Assembly: GCA_032622095.1 (NCBI GenBank)
Contig: CP136064.1
Coordinates: forward strand, 129,257,605-129,321,604
DNA from: Siphonodentalium dalli
Taxonomy: Eukaryota > Mollusca > Scaphopoda > Gadilida > Siphonodentaliidae
Reading direction: 5' to 3'
Length of the DNA: 64,000 nucleotides
The notes under the pieces are model-generated. The model saw only the letters and a program-made list of their open reading frames with translations, did no database searches and had not been told where the DNA came from. Each line of letters begins with the position of its first letter. Within the stretch, counting starts at the first letter, position 1. Positions 62,708-64,000 of the stretch are shown one piece after another. Both the position numbers and the translations under genes were made by a program.

Positions 62708-64000
62708 TGGAGTTGCAGCTAAAACAGTGAGTTATTTTATAAAATGATGGTCCCTCTCCTCATCCTGGAATCCTAATCTATAAGATGCCACAATAATTAT
62801 GTTTGCTTGCTTTATTAGTTCTGACTTCTGGTGATTGGCATACTTTCGTTCACTTTCCAGTTAATTTTCTCAATGAAATATATCTTTTAAAAATATGGAT
62901 GTGATGCCAAAAACAATTTCAATCATATTCCTATGTCATTGTGAAATTTCATTTAATTGGAGTTATAGTCTTGCAATGATTGGCATTCATCGGAGTGAGG
63001 GGTATAAAAGCTCATTCGGTCATCTTTGTCACGCTTAGGATATCCTTAAATATTGTGTCACAATAATCGCTTGTACCAAATATCAATAAGAAATTACAGA
63101 CAGTTTTGAGAAAATCCTTTTCGAAAAAGACCAGGAAATGTTGACAAAACGTCGGTTGGCCCTTAACATCGGCTATTGTCACGTATTCGCCATATTACGA
63201 CCCGATTGGCTAAAATATACACGAGAGACATCTGGTGTTACACACATATAGTTTACTCATGTTGGAGCGTTTCAAAAAAACCTGTCTTCAATCAGTAATT
63301 GTAATGTTCTAAATATAGTAATATTTCTGTCCTCGCCCTTATAAAAAACACACTGTGAGAAACCATGGCAAATACACCGTGGTATTTACCGTGGTGATTG
63401 GAACAGGTAATTCTGGTAAAATTTGTCTATAGAATCGTCAACATATTATACGCACATATGTAGACCCACCCATGTATTTTTACTCCAGTGAAATGGAACC
63501 ATCCATGTATTTCACCAAGGTATTTTAACGGGATGTAAGTGTGTATGTGGTGGTTCTACCAGGGTAATTTACCTCGATATTAAGGTAATTTACCACGGTA
63601 GTACCGGGTTGCAGTTTTAGAAACCTTAAAATTTGAGACAACGTATTTGAGGTCATATGAATGGCACATGTAATTACATAAGGTGTAAAACTTCTGGACT
63701 TAGCTGACCTATTTATAAGAATATTATTTCCCCATTTTGTTAACTTTTGAGTATGACACCGGGTACAATCGTTTTCCATTGATTAACTAACAAAATATGA
63801 TTTTATTCTCATAATAAGAGACAGAAAACATATTAGCTGTGTGTTGTGTTATTTTGAAATAGAGTTATCGCTGATGCCCGTGTAAAATACTCTGATAAAA
63901 AGCCATGTAAAACCCACGTAAAAAGGAAATACTCTTGTAAATTCCAAGTAATGGCATTGTGTACCCCACTTATATTATACTCTGGTAAATCCTGGTGTAT

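Larger units (their letters stand above)
60407..64000 (+). repeat. Segmental duplication, copy B (continues past the window)
   Basis: Near-identical to 472-4057 in the same orientation. The last window base corresponds to 4057, about 16 bases short of the satellite start in copy A. The copy contains the same short open frames and a dispersed repeat copy. Confidence 0.93.

Overview
The window looks like nuclear DNA of an animal, most likely an aquatic invertebrate and possibly a mollusc. It is AT-rich and gene-poor and full of short interspersed repeats, LINE debris, foldback structures and microsatellites. The only convincing protein-coding signal is one short exon ending at a GTAAGT splice donor. 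The taxon guess is inference from repeat style (TCCG-type tracts, CA-tailed repeats, diverged repeats built on AAGATGGCGGCC cores) and cannot be proven from the sequence.

Layout. 1-471 is a short left flank. 472-4057 is a segment that reappears almost unchanged at 60407-64000 and runs off the window edge, so the window appears to hold one whole unit of about 59.9 kb plus the start of a second. 4073-37002 is one tandem array of a 51-bp monomer, about 645 copies. Its edges carry old divergent monomers, and its middle carries nested higher-order repeats of about 3.2, 2.96 and 8.57 kb. A piece of the array's right-hand flank is embedded inside the array near its left end (about 5951-6049). 37003-45030 holds degenerate mobile DNA: a palindrome-rich GATATC cluster, a four-copy 190-bp tandem repeat next to a TCCG-type tract, and a 5'-truncated, frameshifted LINE on the minus strand. 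45033-50494 is a foldback-like element with long diverged inverted arms containing repeated AAGATGGCGGCC-like motifs. A second GATATC cluster follows at 50740-51120.

51921-52002 encodes the start of a universal stress protein (UspA) domain. No downstream exon could be recognised in the remaining 12 kb. 52.0-60.4 kb holds microsatellites, a CA-tailed retroposon-like element rich in TCAAGGTCA sites with a candidate target-site duplication, a strong hairpin, four copies across the window of a roughly 175-bp dispersed repeat, and inverted repeats carrying poly-C/poly-G tracts.

There is no operon, CRISPR array, rRNA or convincing tRNA. Open frames in the satellite exist because 51 is a multiple of three and the monomer lacks stops in one frame per strand; I do not treat them as genes. 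Single-base indels are concentrated between about 22.7 and 28.8 kb of the array and look like residual consensus error, so fine structure there should be read with caution.
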